NCBI RefSeq assembly: GCF_021502575.1
Contig: NZ_JAKFGN010000001.1
Location: 2,108,001-2,172,000 of the forward strand
DNA from: Bradyrhizobium sp. G127
GTDB taxonomy: Bacteria > Pseudomonadota > Alphaproteobacteria > Rhizobiales > Xanthobacteraceae
Direction: 5' to 3'
Length of the DNA stretch: 64,000 bases
The notes beneath the pieces are model-generated. The model saw only the letters and a program-made list of their open reading frames with translations, made no database searches and was not told the origin of the DNA. This document shows, one piece after another, positions 53,729-61,856 of this stretch. Numbering within the stretch: position 1 is the first letter of the stretch; the number at the start of each line of letters is the position of its first letter. The position numbers and the translations under genes were made by a program.

Positions 53729-54985
53729 ATGGCGCAGCTTTCGGATGACTGTTTTGCGTTCGGTGGGCCGATGATGTCGGTCGACGAGGCCGTGGCCACC
53801 ATAGCAGCCCGCGTCAGCGCCGTGACTGAGACCGAATGGGTGGACCTTGCCGAGGCCGATGGCCGCGTTCTAGCGTCCGATGTGAGGGCGCCGCTCGCGT
53901 TGCCGCCATTTACCAACTCGGCCGTTGACGGATATGCGGTGCGGAGCGCCGACTTGCCGCGCGAGACGGAGCAGGCGTTTCCAGTGTCGGGCCGTGTTCA
54001 GGCAGGATCATTGAGTTCGACGGCGATTGCTCCGGGTGAAGCGATCCGGATTTTCACCGGCGCACCGATGCCTGTCGACGCGGATACCGTCTTCATGCAG
54101 GAAGATGTGAGGACGGATGAGACGGGCAAGGTCGTGCTGCCGCCGGGTCTCAAGACTGGCGCCAATGTTCGGCCCGCGGGCGAGGACATTCCGGAAGGTC
54201 ATTCCGCGCTACTCGCAGGGCGGCAGTTGCGGCCGCAGGACATCGCGCTGATTGCGGCGCTGGGACTGACCCGGATCAGGGCGAAGCGCCGGTTGCACGT
54301 TGCCGTATTTTCGACAGGCAATGAGGTGGTGTCGCCCGGCACGCCACGCGGGGCGGCACAACTGTTCGATTCCAATCGCTTCATGCTCACGGCAATGCTG
54401 AAGCGTCTCGGATGCGAGGTTCGTGATCTCGGTATTTTGCGCGACGATCGCACATCACTCGCGCTGGCGCTGATGGATGCTGCCGCCCATCACGATCTCA
54501 TTCTGACATCGGGCGGCGTTTCCACCGGCGAGGAGGATCATGTCAAGGCAGCGGTCGAGAGCGTCGGCACCTTGGTGCTCTGGCGTATGGCGATCAAGCC
54601 CGGCCGTCCCGTCGCAATGGGCATCATTGGCGGCACGCCGTTTATCGGGTTGCCCGGCAATCCTGTGGCAAGTTTTGTCACTTTCGCCTACGTCGTCCGT
54701 CCGACTGTCCTGGCGCTGACCGGTACCGCTCAGAGAAGGCCGGTGCCGATGCCTGTGCGCGCCGCCTTCAGTTACGCGAAGAAGATCGGCCGCCGCGAGT
54801 ATGTCAGGGTCAGTTTGCGTGAGGGCGGTGAGGGCATCCTGGAGGCGGTGAAGTTTCCGCGTGAGGGTGCTGGCCTCCTCTCGTCGCTGGTCGATACCGA
54901 CGGATTGGTGGAACTCGGCGAGGAGGTGGCCACGGTCAAGCCGGGCCAGATGGTGGGATTTCTGGACTATTCGGTTCTGCTCTAA
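53729..54985 (+). CDS. moeA: Molybdopterin molybdenumtransferase MoeA (canonical)
   Basis: A 418-residue protein with the standard MoeA motifs: PPFTNSAVDGYAVRSADL, FTGAPMPVDADTVFMQED, FSTGNEVVSPGTP, DSNRFMLTAML, TSGGVSTGEEDHVK and IGLPGNPVASFVTF. It inserts the metal into adenylated molybdopterin. Unlike the 37074 gene it lacks a PBP extension. It is the third MoeA-type gene of the window and the most conventional. Confidence 0.94.
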   Translation: MAQLSDDCFAFGGPMMSVDEAVATIAARVSAVTETEWVDLAEADGRVLASDVRAPLALPPFTNSAVDGYAVRSADLPRETEQAFPVSGRVQAGSLSSTAIAPGEAIRIFTGAPMPVDADTVFMQEDVRTDETGKVVLPPGLKTGANVRPAGEDIPEGHSALLAGRQLRPQDIALIAALGLTRIRAKRRLHVAVFSTGNEVVSPGTPRGAAQLFDSNRFMLTAMLKRLGCEVRDLGILRDDRTSLALALMDAAAHHDLILTSGGVSTGEEDHVKAAVESVGTLVLWRMAIKPGRPVAMGIIGGTPFIGLPGNPVASFVTFAYVVRPTVLALTGTAQRRPVPMPVRAAFSYAKKIGRREYVRVSLREGGEGILEAVKFPREGAGLLSSLVDTDGLVELGEEVATVKPGQMVGFLDYSVLL

Positions 54986-54991
54986 CGCAGA

Positions 54992-55147
54992 TCAGCTCGG
55001 TCCGATCAGATTATGGCCGGGATCGCCGACGCGAGCTCCACTCGTCGAGAACGCGACGTAGCCAGGCTCCTGGAATTTATTGAGCAGCATGGACACCGCA
55101 ACGGCCGAGAGCCCGGCGAAGACCAGTGCGACAACAAAAACCCTCAT
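54992..55147 (-). CDS. 51-residue single-pass membrane protein of unknown function
   Basis: The frame starts MRVFVVALVFAGLSAVAVSM with a hydrophobic segment, followed by LLNKFQEPGYVAFSTSGARV and a GDPGHNLIGPS tail. GGGGGA lies six bases before the ATG. The signal-like N-terminus and conserved-looking GARVGDPGHN tail resemble small proteins seen in Bradyrhizobium relatives. The function is unknown. It converges on moeA with six bases between the stops. Confidence 0.65.
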   Translation of the reverse strand: MRVFVVALVFAGLSAVAVSMLLNKFQEPGYVAFSTSGARVGDPGHNLIGPS

Positions 55148-55337
55148 GGCATTCCCCCAGATCATCTGTTCCTGTTACATTTTATGGGCGTTGGAACAGG
55201 GCAAGGCAAGCTATCCAGTGTCGCGCTTTAGTCGCACGTATGCGCGTTCCAAAAGACCGTCGATGATGCGCTGCAAAAGACGCCACGAGGGATGCCATTG
55301 ACGTTGCACAGAGCCTCCGCCATTGAGAGGCATGGCC

Positions 55338-55571
55338 ATGACTAAACTCGATCTGACGGGGCTTAAATGCCCGCTTCCGGTGCTGAAGACACGCAAGGCG
55401 CTCAAGACGTTGACCGCAGGCGACCGGCTGGAGGTGCATTGCACGGACCCGCTGTCCGTCATCGACATCCCGAACCTGATCCGCGAGACCGGAGATCACG
55501 TCGAAATCATTGAACGCTCCGATAAGCGCATCGTGTTCATGATCGAAAAGACGGATGGAGCACCCGCTTGA
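55338..55571 (+). CDS. TusA-family sulfur carrier
   Basis: Several starts are possible. The ATG at 55338 has GAGAGG seven bases upstream and gives MTKLDLTGLKCPLPVLKTR, 77 residues. The CPLP motif holds the persulfide-carrying cysteine. TusA-like proteins relay sulfur from a cysteine desulfurase to thiolated tRNA, or to molybdenum cofactor and formate dehydrogenase maturation. The location between two formate dehydrogenase loci favours the latter, which is inference. Its stop overlaps the TTG start of the DUF971 gene. Confidence 0.85.
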   Translation: MTKLDLTGLKCPLPVLKTRKALKTLTAGDRLEVHCTDPLSVIDIPNLIRETGDHVEIIERSDKRIVFMIEKTDGAPA

Positions 55572-55945
55572 GCGGCCCCGCGATCTGGCCAATTGAAATC
55601 CGGCTTGCGAAAGACAGACGTTCGCTGACCATCGTGTTCGATGACAATGCGAGTTTCACTCTGTCCGCAGAGATGCTTCGTGTCACCAGCCCCTCGGCTG
55701 AGGTGCAGGGCCATTCTGAGGCAGAGCGGAAGACCGTCGGCGGCAAGCGCAACGTCGCAATTTTATCTGTCGATCCTGTCGGAAACTACGCGGTGCGGAT
55801 CAATTTCGACGACATGCACAATTCCGGAATCTACTCTTGGACCTTTCTGCATGATCTCGGGACCAATGCTGAACGGCGCTTTCAAAATTATCTCGACGAT
55901 CTCGCCGCCAAGAATCTGAACCGGGACAAGCCCGGCATTCGCTAG
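55568..55945 (+). CDS. DUF971 (Mrp-associated) domain protein
   Basis: The start is a TTG with GGAG seven bases upstream. Later ATG codons would cut the domain. The 125-residue protein is a single DUF971/GBBH-like N-terminal domain (IWPIEIRLAKDRRSLTIVFDD, AILSVDPVGNYAVRINFDDMHNSGIYSWTFLHDLG). In other bacteria this domain is fused to Mrp-type Fe-S carriers, and an Mrp gene without it lies at 40592-41443. They may cooperate. It is coupled to tusA by a four-base overlap. Confidence 0.85.
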   Translation: MSGPAIWPIEIRLAKDRRSLTIVFDDNASFTLSAEMLRVTSPSAEVQGHSEAERKTVGGKRNVAILSVDPVGNYAVRINFDDMHNSGIYSWTFLHDLGTNAERRFQNYLDDLAAKNLNRDKPGIR

Positions 55946-56066
55946 CCGCTGTGGCGTCCGGCACCCCGTTTGAGCCGCAGCTGGCGATCCTCTATCGGAA
56001 CTCCGTTTCATATTGCTAGGAGCCGCGGCAGTCGGTTGTTCTGAGCTAAGACATTGGAATAATTCT

Positions 56067-56083
56067 TGGCATACTAAATGCCA
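56067..56083 (+). promoter_or_regulatory. Candidate sigma-54 promoter for the NAD-linked formate dehydrogenase operon
   Basis: TTGGCATACTAAATGC has GG at 56068-56069 and GC at 56080-56081 with exactly ten bases between, as in -24/-12 promoters. The TGGCA half is a good match and the -12 half is TGC. It lies about 43 bases before the ATG. The same bases form a TGGCAT/ATGCCA inverted repeat, so a LysR-type or other operator is the alternative reading. Confidence 0.4.
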
Positions 56084-56124
56084 GAAGCTATCGTAGCTCG
56101 AAGCACCGGGAATGAGACATTTGA

Positions 56125-57834
56125 ATGAGCCATAGCGTCCAAAAAGTTCAGCCGTTCGAACATCCGGGCGAGGGTCGCCGGCGCGCAAAATCGACGCCGA
56201 AAGGCAGGCAGATCGATCCGCAAGCGGCTGAAGAGATTGAATTTTTGCTTGGCGACCGTCCCCGGTGGCGCGATTTGCTGATTGAGCACCTCCACCTTAT
56301 TCAGGACAAGTACAACCAGATTTCAGCGGCTCATCTCGCGGCGCTGGCCGACTCGATGAAGCTGGCCTTCGCAGAGGTGTTTGAAACCGCGACCTTTTAC
56401 GCGCATTTCGACGTGGTCAAAGAGGGCCAGCTGGACCTTCCTCCGCTGACCATCAGGGTTTGCGATTCTCTTACCTGCGCCATGCTCGGCGCGGAAACTC
56501 TGTTAAGTGAGTTGCAGAAGAGTGCCGGACCGGGGGTCCGCGTCGTGCGCGCGCCCTGCGTTGGCCGTTGCGATACGGCACCCGCTGCGGAGGTCGGACA
56601 TAACTTCGTCGATCACGCAAGTGTTGAGAACGTTCTGGCCGCGGCGAACGGCGGTGATACGCACGTGCATCTGCCGAAGTACGCCGACTACGATTCCTAT
56701 GTGGCCAACGGTGGCTACGCGCTGCTTACGAAGTTGCGTTCCGGTGCGATGACCAAGGAAGATCTGCTGAAGGCGCTCGACGATGCGTCGCTGCGCGGCC
56801 TCGGCGGCGCAGGTTTCCCCACGGGCCGCAAGTGGCGTGCCGTGCTGGGGGAACCCGGTCCGCGCCTGATGGCGATCAATGGTGACGAAGGCGAGCCGGG
56901 GACGTTCAAGGATCGCTACTATCTCGAAACCGATCCACATCGTTTCATCGAAGGCATGCTGATCGGTGCCCATGTCGTCGAAGCGCCCGATGTCTACATC
57001 TACCTGCGCGATGAATATCCGGCGTCGCGCGAGATCATCGAACGAGAGATCGCCAAGCTGCCGCCGGGTGGGCCGGCGCTGCATTTGCGCCGCGGTGCGG
57101 GGGCGTACATCTGCGGCGAAGAATCCGCATTGCTCGAGAGCATCGAAGGCAAGCGCGGGCTTCCCCGGCACAAGCCGCCATATCCGTTTCAGGTTGGCTT
57201 GTTCGGATTGCCGACATTGATCAACAATGTCGAGACATTGTTCTGGGTGCGTGACATCGTTGAAAAGGGAGCGGACTGGTGGAAGTCGCACGGCCGCAAT
57301 GAACGTCAGGGCCTGCGCAGCTACTCGGTCTCCGGTCGCGTGAGAAATCCCGGCGTGAAACTCGCCCCGGCCGGTGTCACGGTGCGTGAACTGATCGACG
57401 AGTTCTGCGGTGGAATGGCTGAAGGGCATACGTTCCACGCCTATCTGCCGGGTGGTGCCTCGGGCGGCATTCTGCCGGCATCGATGGACAACATCCCTCT
57501 TGATTTCGGTACCCTGGAAAAATACGGCTGCTTTATCGGCTCCGCGGCAGTTGTCGTCCTGTCTGACAAGGACGAGGTCAAAGATGCCGCGCTAAATCTA
57601 ATGCGCTTCTTCGAAGACGAGAGCTGCGGCCAATGCACGCCATGCCGCGTCGGAACGCAAAAGGCTGCGGTACTGATGCAGCAACGAAACTGGAACCGCG
57701 ACCTGCTCGACGAATTGAGTCAGGCGATGCGTGATGCATCGATTTGCGGTCTGGGGCAGGCAGCTTCGAACCCGCTGACCACGGTTATCAAATACTTCCC
57801 TGAGGAATTCGCGCCCAAGGAGGCCGCAGAATGA
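56125..57834 (+). CDS. NAD-linked formate dehydrogenase beta subunit, NuoE-NuoF fusion
   Basis: A 569-residue protein. Residues 30-170 form a NuoE/FdsG-like thioredoxin-fold domain with 2Fe-2S ligands in CDSLTCAM and CVGRCDTAP. Residues 200-560 form a NuoF/FdsB-like domain with the FMN/NADH loops GLRGLGGAGFPTGRKW and NGDEGEPGTFKDRYYLE and the 4Fe-4S ligands in ESCGQCTPCRVG. In Cupriavidus-type enzymes these are separate FdsG and FdsB polypeptides, and here they are one. It takes electrons from FdsA and reduces NAD+ in the cytoplasm. It overlaps the next gene by four bases. Confidence 0.9.
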   Translation: MSHSVQKVQPFEHPGEGRRRAKSTPKGRQIDPQAAEEIEFLLGDRPRWRDLLIEHLHLIQDKYNQISAAHLAALADSMKLAFAEVFETATFYAHFDVVKEGQLDLPPLTIRVCDSLTCAMLGAETLLSELQKSAGPGVRVVRAPCVGRCDTAPAAEVGHNFVDHASVENVLAAANGGDTHVHLPKYADYDSYVANGGYALLTKLRSGAMTKEDLLKALDDASLRGLGGAGFPTGRKWRAVLGEPGPRLMAINGDEGEPGTFKDRYYLETDPHRFIEGMLIGAHVVEAPDVYIYLRDEYPASREIIEREIAKLPPGGPALHLRRGAGAYICGEESALLESIEGKRGLPRHKPPYPFQVGLFGLPTLINNVETLFWVRDIVEKGADWWKSHGRNERQGLRSYSVSGRVRNPGVKLAPAGVTVRELIDEFCGGMAEGHTFHAYLPGGASGGILPASMDNIPLDFGTLEKYGCFIGSAAVVVLSDKDEVKDAALNLMRFFEDESCGQCTPCRVGTQKAAVLMQQRNWNRDLLDELSQAMRDASICGLGQAASNPLTTVIKYFPEEFAPKEAAE

Positions 57835-60596
57835 CCAAGATTCAATTCGAGCTCGACGGGAAGATGGTTGAGGCGCAGCCGGGCGAGTCGATCTGGCAGA
57901 TCGCTAAGCGTGAAGGCACCGAAATTCCGCATCTTTGTTACTTGCCGAAGCCGGATTACCGAGCCGATGGCAATTGCCGCGCCTGTATGGTTGAGATTGA
58001 AGGCGAGCGCGTGCTAGCCGCTTCCTGCAAGCGCATGCCGAATGTCGGCATGAAGGTGAAGTCCGCGAGCGCCCGGGCCGTCTCCGCCCGCAAGATGGTG
58101 ATGGAACTGCTCGTCGCCGACCAACCTGCGCGCGCGACGTCGCACGATCCCGATTCCAAGTTCTGGAACTGGGCTGACAAGATCAATGTCACTGAAAGCC
58201 GCTTTCCGGCAAACGAGCGCTGGCAGGGTGATAGCAGCCATCCTGCCATGAGCGTCAATCTCGATGCCTGCATTCAATGCGGACTTTGCGTGCGCGCCTG
58301 CCGTGAAGTACAGGTCAACGACGTCATCGGCATGGCGTACCGCAACCATGACGCCAAAATCGTGTTCGACTTCGACGATCCGATGGGCGAGTCCACCTGC
58401 GTCGCATGTGGGGAATGCGTGCAGGCGTGTCCGACCGGCGCGCTGATGCCGTCCGCATACCTCGATGCCAATCAGACGCGCGCGGTCTATCCGGACAAGA
58501 CAGTAGATTCACTTTGTCCATTCTGCGGCGTCGGTTGTCAGGTGACGTATCAGATTAAGGAAGAGAAGATCGTCTACGCCGAGGGGCGCGACGGTCCCGC
58601 GAACCACAATCGCCTCTGCGTGAAAGGCCGATTCGGTTTCGACTATATTCATCATCCTCACCGGATCATAAAGCCGCTGGTGCGATTGCCGAATGCCAAG
58701 AAGGATGCCAGCGATCAGGTCGATCCGGCCAATCCATTCACGCATTTTCGCGAGGCGTCATGGGAAGAAGCTCTCGATATTGCCGCGAATGGTCTTGCGA
58801 AAATTCGCGATACTAAGGGTGTCAAGGCGCTTGCCGGCTTCGGATCGGCAAAGGGCTCGAACGAGGAAGCCTATCTGTTTCAGAAGCTGGTACGCACCGG
58901 ATTCGGCTCGAACAACGTCGATCACTGTACGCGGCTGTGTCACGCGTCGTCGGTTGCAGCCTTGATGGAAGGTCTGAACTCCGGCGCGGTGTCGGCGCCG
59001 TTCGCGGCAGCAGCGGATGCGGAAGTTATTATTGTCATCGGGGCAAATCCGACTGTCAATCATCCCGTCGCTGCGACCTTCATCAAGAATGCGGTGAAGA
59101 AAGGCGCGAAGCTGATCGTGATGGATCCGCGCCGGCAGACACTGTCGCGTCACGCTACCATGCATCTTCAGTTCAAGCCGGGCAGCGATGTCGCGATGCT
59201 GAACGCAATGCTGCACACGATCATCACCGAGGGATTGACCGACGCGCAATATATCGCCGGTTACACCGAGGGATTTGACGATCTCAAGGAAAAGATCAAA
59301 GAATTTCCGCCAGAGAAGATGGAACAGATCTGCGGCATTCCGGCCGAGACTCTGAAAGAAGTCGCCCGCATATATGCGAAGGCAAAATCCTCGATCATCT
59401 TCTGGGGTATGGGTATCAGCCAGCACGTCCATGGAACAGACAACGCGCGCTGCCTTATCGCACTGGCGTTAACCACAGGACAGATCGGACGTCCCGGAAC
59501 GGGCCTTCACCCGCTGCGCGGACAGAACAACGTGCAAGGGGCATCGGATGCGGGTCTCATTCCGATGTTTCTGCCCGATTATCAGCCGGTCGGGCGCACG
59601 GATCTTCGCAAACCGTTCGAAAATCTCTGGCACCAGGAAATCGATCCGGTTCGCGGATTGACGGTCGTCGAGATCATGAACGCGGTCCATGCCGGCGAGA
59701 TTACCGGCATGTACATCGAGGGAGAAAACCCTGCGATGTCTGACCCTGATTTGCAGCATGCCCGCCAGGCTCTCGCCATGCTTGAGCACCTGGTGGTCCA
59801 GGATCTCTTCGTGACTGAAACCGCGTTCCACGCCGACGTGATCCTGCCAGCCTCCGCATTCGCTGAAAAGGAAGGCTCGTTCACAAATACCGATCGGCGT
59901 GTGCAGATCGCACGTCAGGTAGTCAAGCCGCCGGGTGATGCCCGTCAGGATCTTTGGATTATTCAGGAAATTGCCAAACGAATGGGGCTCGACTGGAATT
60001 ACGCTGGCCCCGCGGATGTCTTCACCGAGATGACGTATGTGATGCCCTCGCTGAAGAATATCACGTGGGAGCGCTTGGAGCGGGAAGGGGCAGTGACTTA
60101 TCCGGTCGATGATCCATTCAAGCCAGGCAACGAGATCATTTTCACCACCTGTTTTCCCACTGAAAGCGGCCGAGGCAAGATCGTACCCGCCCGCGTTACG
60201 GCGCCGGACGAGATTCCTGACGATGAATACCCGATGGTGCTTTCGACTGGTCGTGTTCTCGAACACTGGCACACAGGCTCAATGACGCGCCGGTCTGAGG
60301 TGCTCGACAACATTGAACCTGAAGCAGTTGCTTTCATGTCCCCGAAGGATATGCGGCGTCTCAAGGTATGGCCCGGCGATGTTATTCGGTTGGAAACCCG
60401 CCGCGGCGCGATCGAAGTCAAGGTTCGCTCAGACCGGGACGTGCCGGAGAACATGGTTTTCATGCCGTTCTGTTACGCGGAGGCGGCCGCGAATCTGCTC
60501 ACCAATCCCGCGCTTGATCCGTTCGGCAAGATTCCTGAGTTCAAGTTCTGCGCAGTGCGTGTAGACCGCGCCGAACTTCGCTCTGCTGCAGAATGA
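57831..60596 (+). CDS. NAD-linked formate dehydrogenase alpha subunit
   Basis: A 921-residue protein. An N-terminal 2Fe-2S domain (GTEIPHLCYLPKPDYRADGNCRACMVE) and cysteine-rich segments lead into two 4Fe-4S ferredoxin motifs (CIQCGLCVRACRE and CVACGECVQACPTGA). A further cluster motif CPFCGVGCQ opens the catalytic domain. The active-site pair is C370-H371 in CTRLCHASSV. No Tat signal is present, so it acts in the cytoplasm. It resembles FdsA or Rhodobacter FdhA (molybdenum, bis-MGD). Confidence 0.92.
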   Translation: MTKIQFELDGKMVEAQPGESIWQIAKREGTEIPHLCYLPKPDYRADGNCRACMVEIEGERVLAASCKRMPNVGMKVKSASARAVSARKMVMELLVADQPARATSHDPDSKFWNWADKINVTESRFPANERWQGDSSHPAMSVNLDACIQCGLCVRACREVQVNDVIGMAYRNHDAKIVFDFDDPMGESTCVACGECVQACPTGALMPSAYLDANQTRAVYPDKTVDSLCPFCGVGCQVTYQIKEEKIVYAEGRDGPANHNRLCVKGRFGFDYIHHPHRIIKPLVRLPNAKKDASDQVDPANPFTHFREASWEEALDIAANGLAKIRDTKGVKALAGFGSAKGSNEEAYLFQKLVRTGFGSNNVDHCTRLCHASSVAALMEGLNSGAVSAPFAAAADAEVIIVIGANPTVNHPVAATFIKNAVKKGAKLIVMDPRRQTLSRHATMHLQFKPGSDVAMLNAMLHTIITEGLTDAQYIAGYTEGFDDLKEKIKEFPPEKMEQICGIPAETLKEVARIYAKAKSSIIFWGMGISQHVHGTDNARCLIALALTTGQIGRPGTGLHPLRGQNNVQGASDAGLIPMFLPDYQPVGRTDLRKPFENLWHQEIDPVRGLTVVEIMNAVHAGEITGMYIEGENPAMSDPDLQHARQALAMLEHLVVQDLFVTETAFHADVILPASAFAEKEGSFTNTDRRVQIARQVVKPPGDARQDLWIIQEIAKRMGLDWNYAGPADVFTEMTYVMPSLKNITWERLEREGAVTYPVDDPFKPGNEIIFTTCFPTESGRGKIVPARVTAPDEIPDDEYPMVLSTGRVLEHWHTGSMTRRSEVLDNIEPEAVAFMSPKDMRRLKVWPGDVIRLETRRGAIEVKVRSDRDVPENMVFMPFCYAEAAANLLTNPALDPFGKIPEFKFCAVRVDRAELRSAAE

Positions 60597-60879
60597 CATT
60601 GCTCGCCCTGCCAGCGAAGTGCGCCATCTCCTTTTCGTAGCAGCACCCTTCCTATTCGGGTGGTGAACCTGGCGATCGCGCTGAGGATTACGTCGGTAAT
60701 CAGTTCTGCCCAAGCGAAGTTCGTCGGGTAAGCTAGCCGTTCGCGATGCGCGAGGTTGGCAGGTCCTTCTTCCTGCTGACCGTCCGCGACTCAGATCATC
60801 GCTGCCGTATAAGCGGGCCGCGCCTGCCGCGGCCGTTAGCGCGGTGTTGCCAGCTAAGGCGGAGCGTGCTTCACCCCAT

Positions 60880-60890
60880 TTGTCGGACAA
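60880..60890. promoter_or_regulatory. GntR/FCD-type operator candidate 1
   Basis: TTGTCGGACAA fits the consensus T-N-G-T-N3-A-C-N-A of FadR-subfamily GntR regulators, with flanking T and A extending the symmetry. It lies 134 bases before the ATG of the GntR gene. Confidence 0.55.
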
Positions 60891-60987
60891 AGTACCAATT
60901 GGGTCTGAATTTGTGCGTCGCACCAGAATTATGCTGCATATCAATTATTTCGGGGCAATTGACGAGGTGATTTTTCACCTCTAGCAA

Positions 60988-60998
60988 TTGTCCGACAA
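60988..60998. promoter_or_regulatory. GntR/FCD-type operator candidate 2
   Basis: TTGTCCGACAA is the reverse complement of the first site and fits the same consensus. It lies 16 bases before the ATG at 61015, where binding would block translation initiation or transcript start. A TTG start codon for the GntR gene would fall inside it and is less likely. Confidence 0.55.
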
Positions 60999-61014
60999 AC
61001 GACGTCGAGACTTC

Positions 61015-61788
61015 ATGACAGCCGCGTTGCCGAGTTTCACACGTATCGAGGTTGCGCCCGCCTATCAAAAGGTGGCCGACGCGATCGAGCGTGAGATCGT
61101 CAACGGCCGGATCAAGCCCAACGACCCCATCGGAACGGAATCCGAACTGGTCCAGCAATTCGGGGTCAATCGCTCCACGGTGCGCGAGGGCATTCGCGTT
61201 CTTGAGGAAAGCGGATTGATCCGGCGCGATTCCAGCCGCCGCCTGTATGCGTGCTTGCCGCGCTACAATAAGCTCGCCAGCCGCCTTAGTCGCGCGCTGG
61301 TGCTGCATGAAGTGACATTCCGGGAATTGTACGAAACCGCGATCATTCTCGAGATTGCGGCAATGGAATATGCGGTCGATCACGCCACCGACGATGACAT
61401 CGCGGAGATCGCACTCAATATTGAGAAGACCGAGCAATCCGTCGGCAATCCTGCGGCGTTCGCCGAACTGGACGCGGATTTTCATATCCTGATTGCGAAG
61501 GCGTCCCATAACCGCGTGCTGCTGCTCGCGCGGGAGCCTGCGGGTCTGCTGTTTTTCCCGACCACCGAGATGGTGGTCCGCAATGTAGCCGAGGGCATGC
61601 CGCGTCTGATCGCCGCACACCATCATCTTCTGGACGCCATTCGAAAGCGCGACAAGGAAGCGGGTCAGGTGTGGATGCGGCGGCATGTCGAGGACTGGCG
61701 TCGCGGTTTTGAGCGCGCCGGCAATTCGCTCGATCGTCCGGTCGAGCGCATGTACATGGAACACGCATTGGTGGCGCAGAAGCGATAG
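61015..61788 (+). CDS. GntR-family regulator with FCD domain
   Basis: The ATG of MTAALPSFTRIEVAPAYQKV is chosen (257 residues), since an upstream TTG overlaps an operator-like sequence. A winged HTH (ELVQQFGVNRSTVREGIRVLEESGLIRRD) is followed by an all-helical FCD ligand domain with probable metal-binding histidines (ADFHILIAKASHNR and AHHHLLDAI). It would repress or activate the adjacent livGHM-type transporter and itself in response to an organic acid or amino acid. The ligand is unknown. Confidence 0.88.
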   Translation: MTAALPSFTRIEVAPAYQKVADAIEREIVNGRIKPNDPIGTESELVQQFGVNRSTVREGIRVLEESGLIRRDSSRRLYACLPRYNKLASRLSRALVLHEVTFRELYETAIILEIAAMEYAVDHATDDDIAEIALNIEKTEQSVGNPAAFAELDADFHILIAKASHNRVLLLAREPAGLLFFPTTEMVVRNVAEGMPRLIAAHHHLLDAIRKRDKEAGQVWMRRHVEDWRRGFERAGNSLDRPVERMYMEHALVAQKR

Positions 61789-61856
61789 GCGCAGGAGCTA
61801 AAGAACAAGACCGCAAGAGCGCGAAAAGCGCCGGCAGGGTCAAGGGGGAGTGTCAA

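Larger units (their letters stand above)
60597..61014. other. Intergenic region with regulatory palindromes before the GntR gene
   Basis: About 420 bases without a supported gene. An imperfect hairpin (60641-60668, CAGCACCC with GGGTGGTG) may end the formate dehydrogenase transcript. The second half carries the GntR-type sites listed separately and a GAGGTGA-TTTT-TCACCTC inverted repeat at 60964-60981. Frames on either strand here show no family similarity that I recognise. Confidence 0.45.

Noticed and set aside
29891-60596. tRNA-anchored genomic island carrying the formate dehydrogenase genes
   Set aside because: No integrase, no repeat of the tRNA 3' end and no obvious change in composition were seen. 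The same gene set is common in relatives.
60429-60944. Minus-strand ORF of 171 codons across the end of the formate dehydrogenase gene
   Set aside because: It overlaps the 3' end of a clear gene and shows no family similarity. The rest lies in a regulatory intergenic region.
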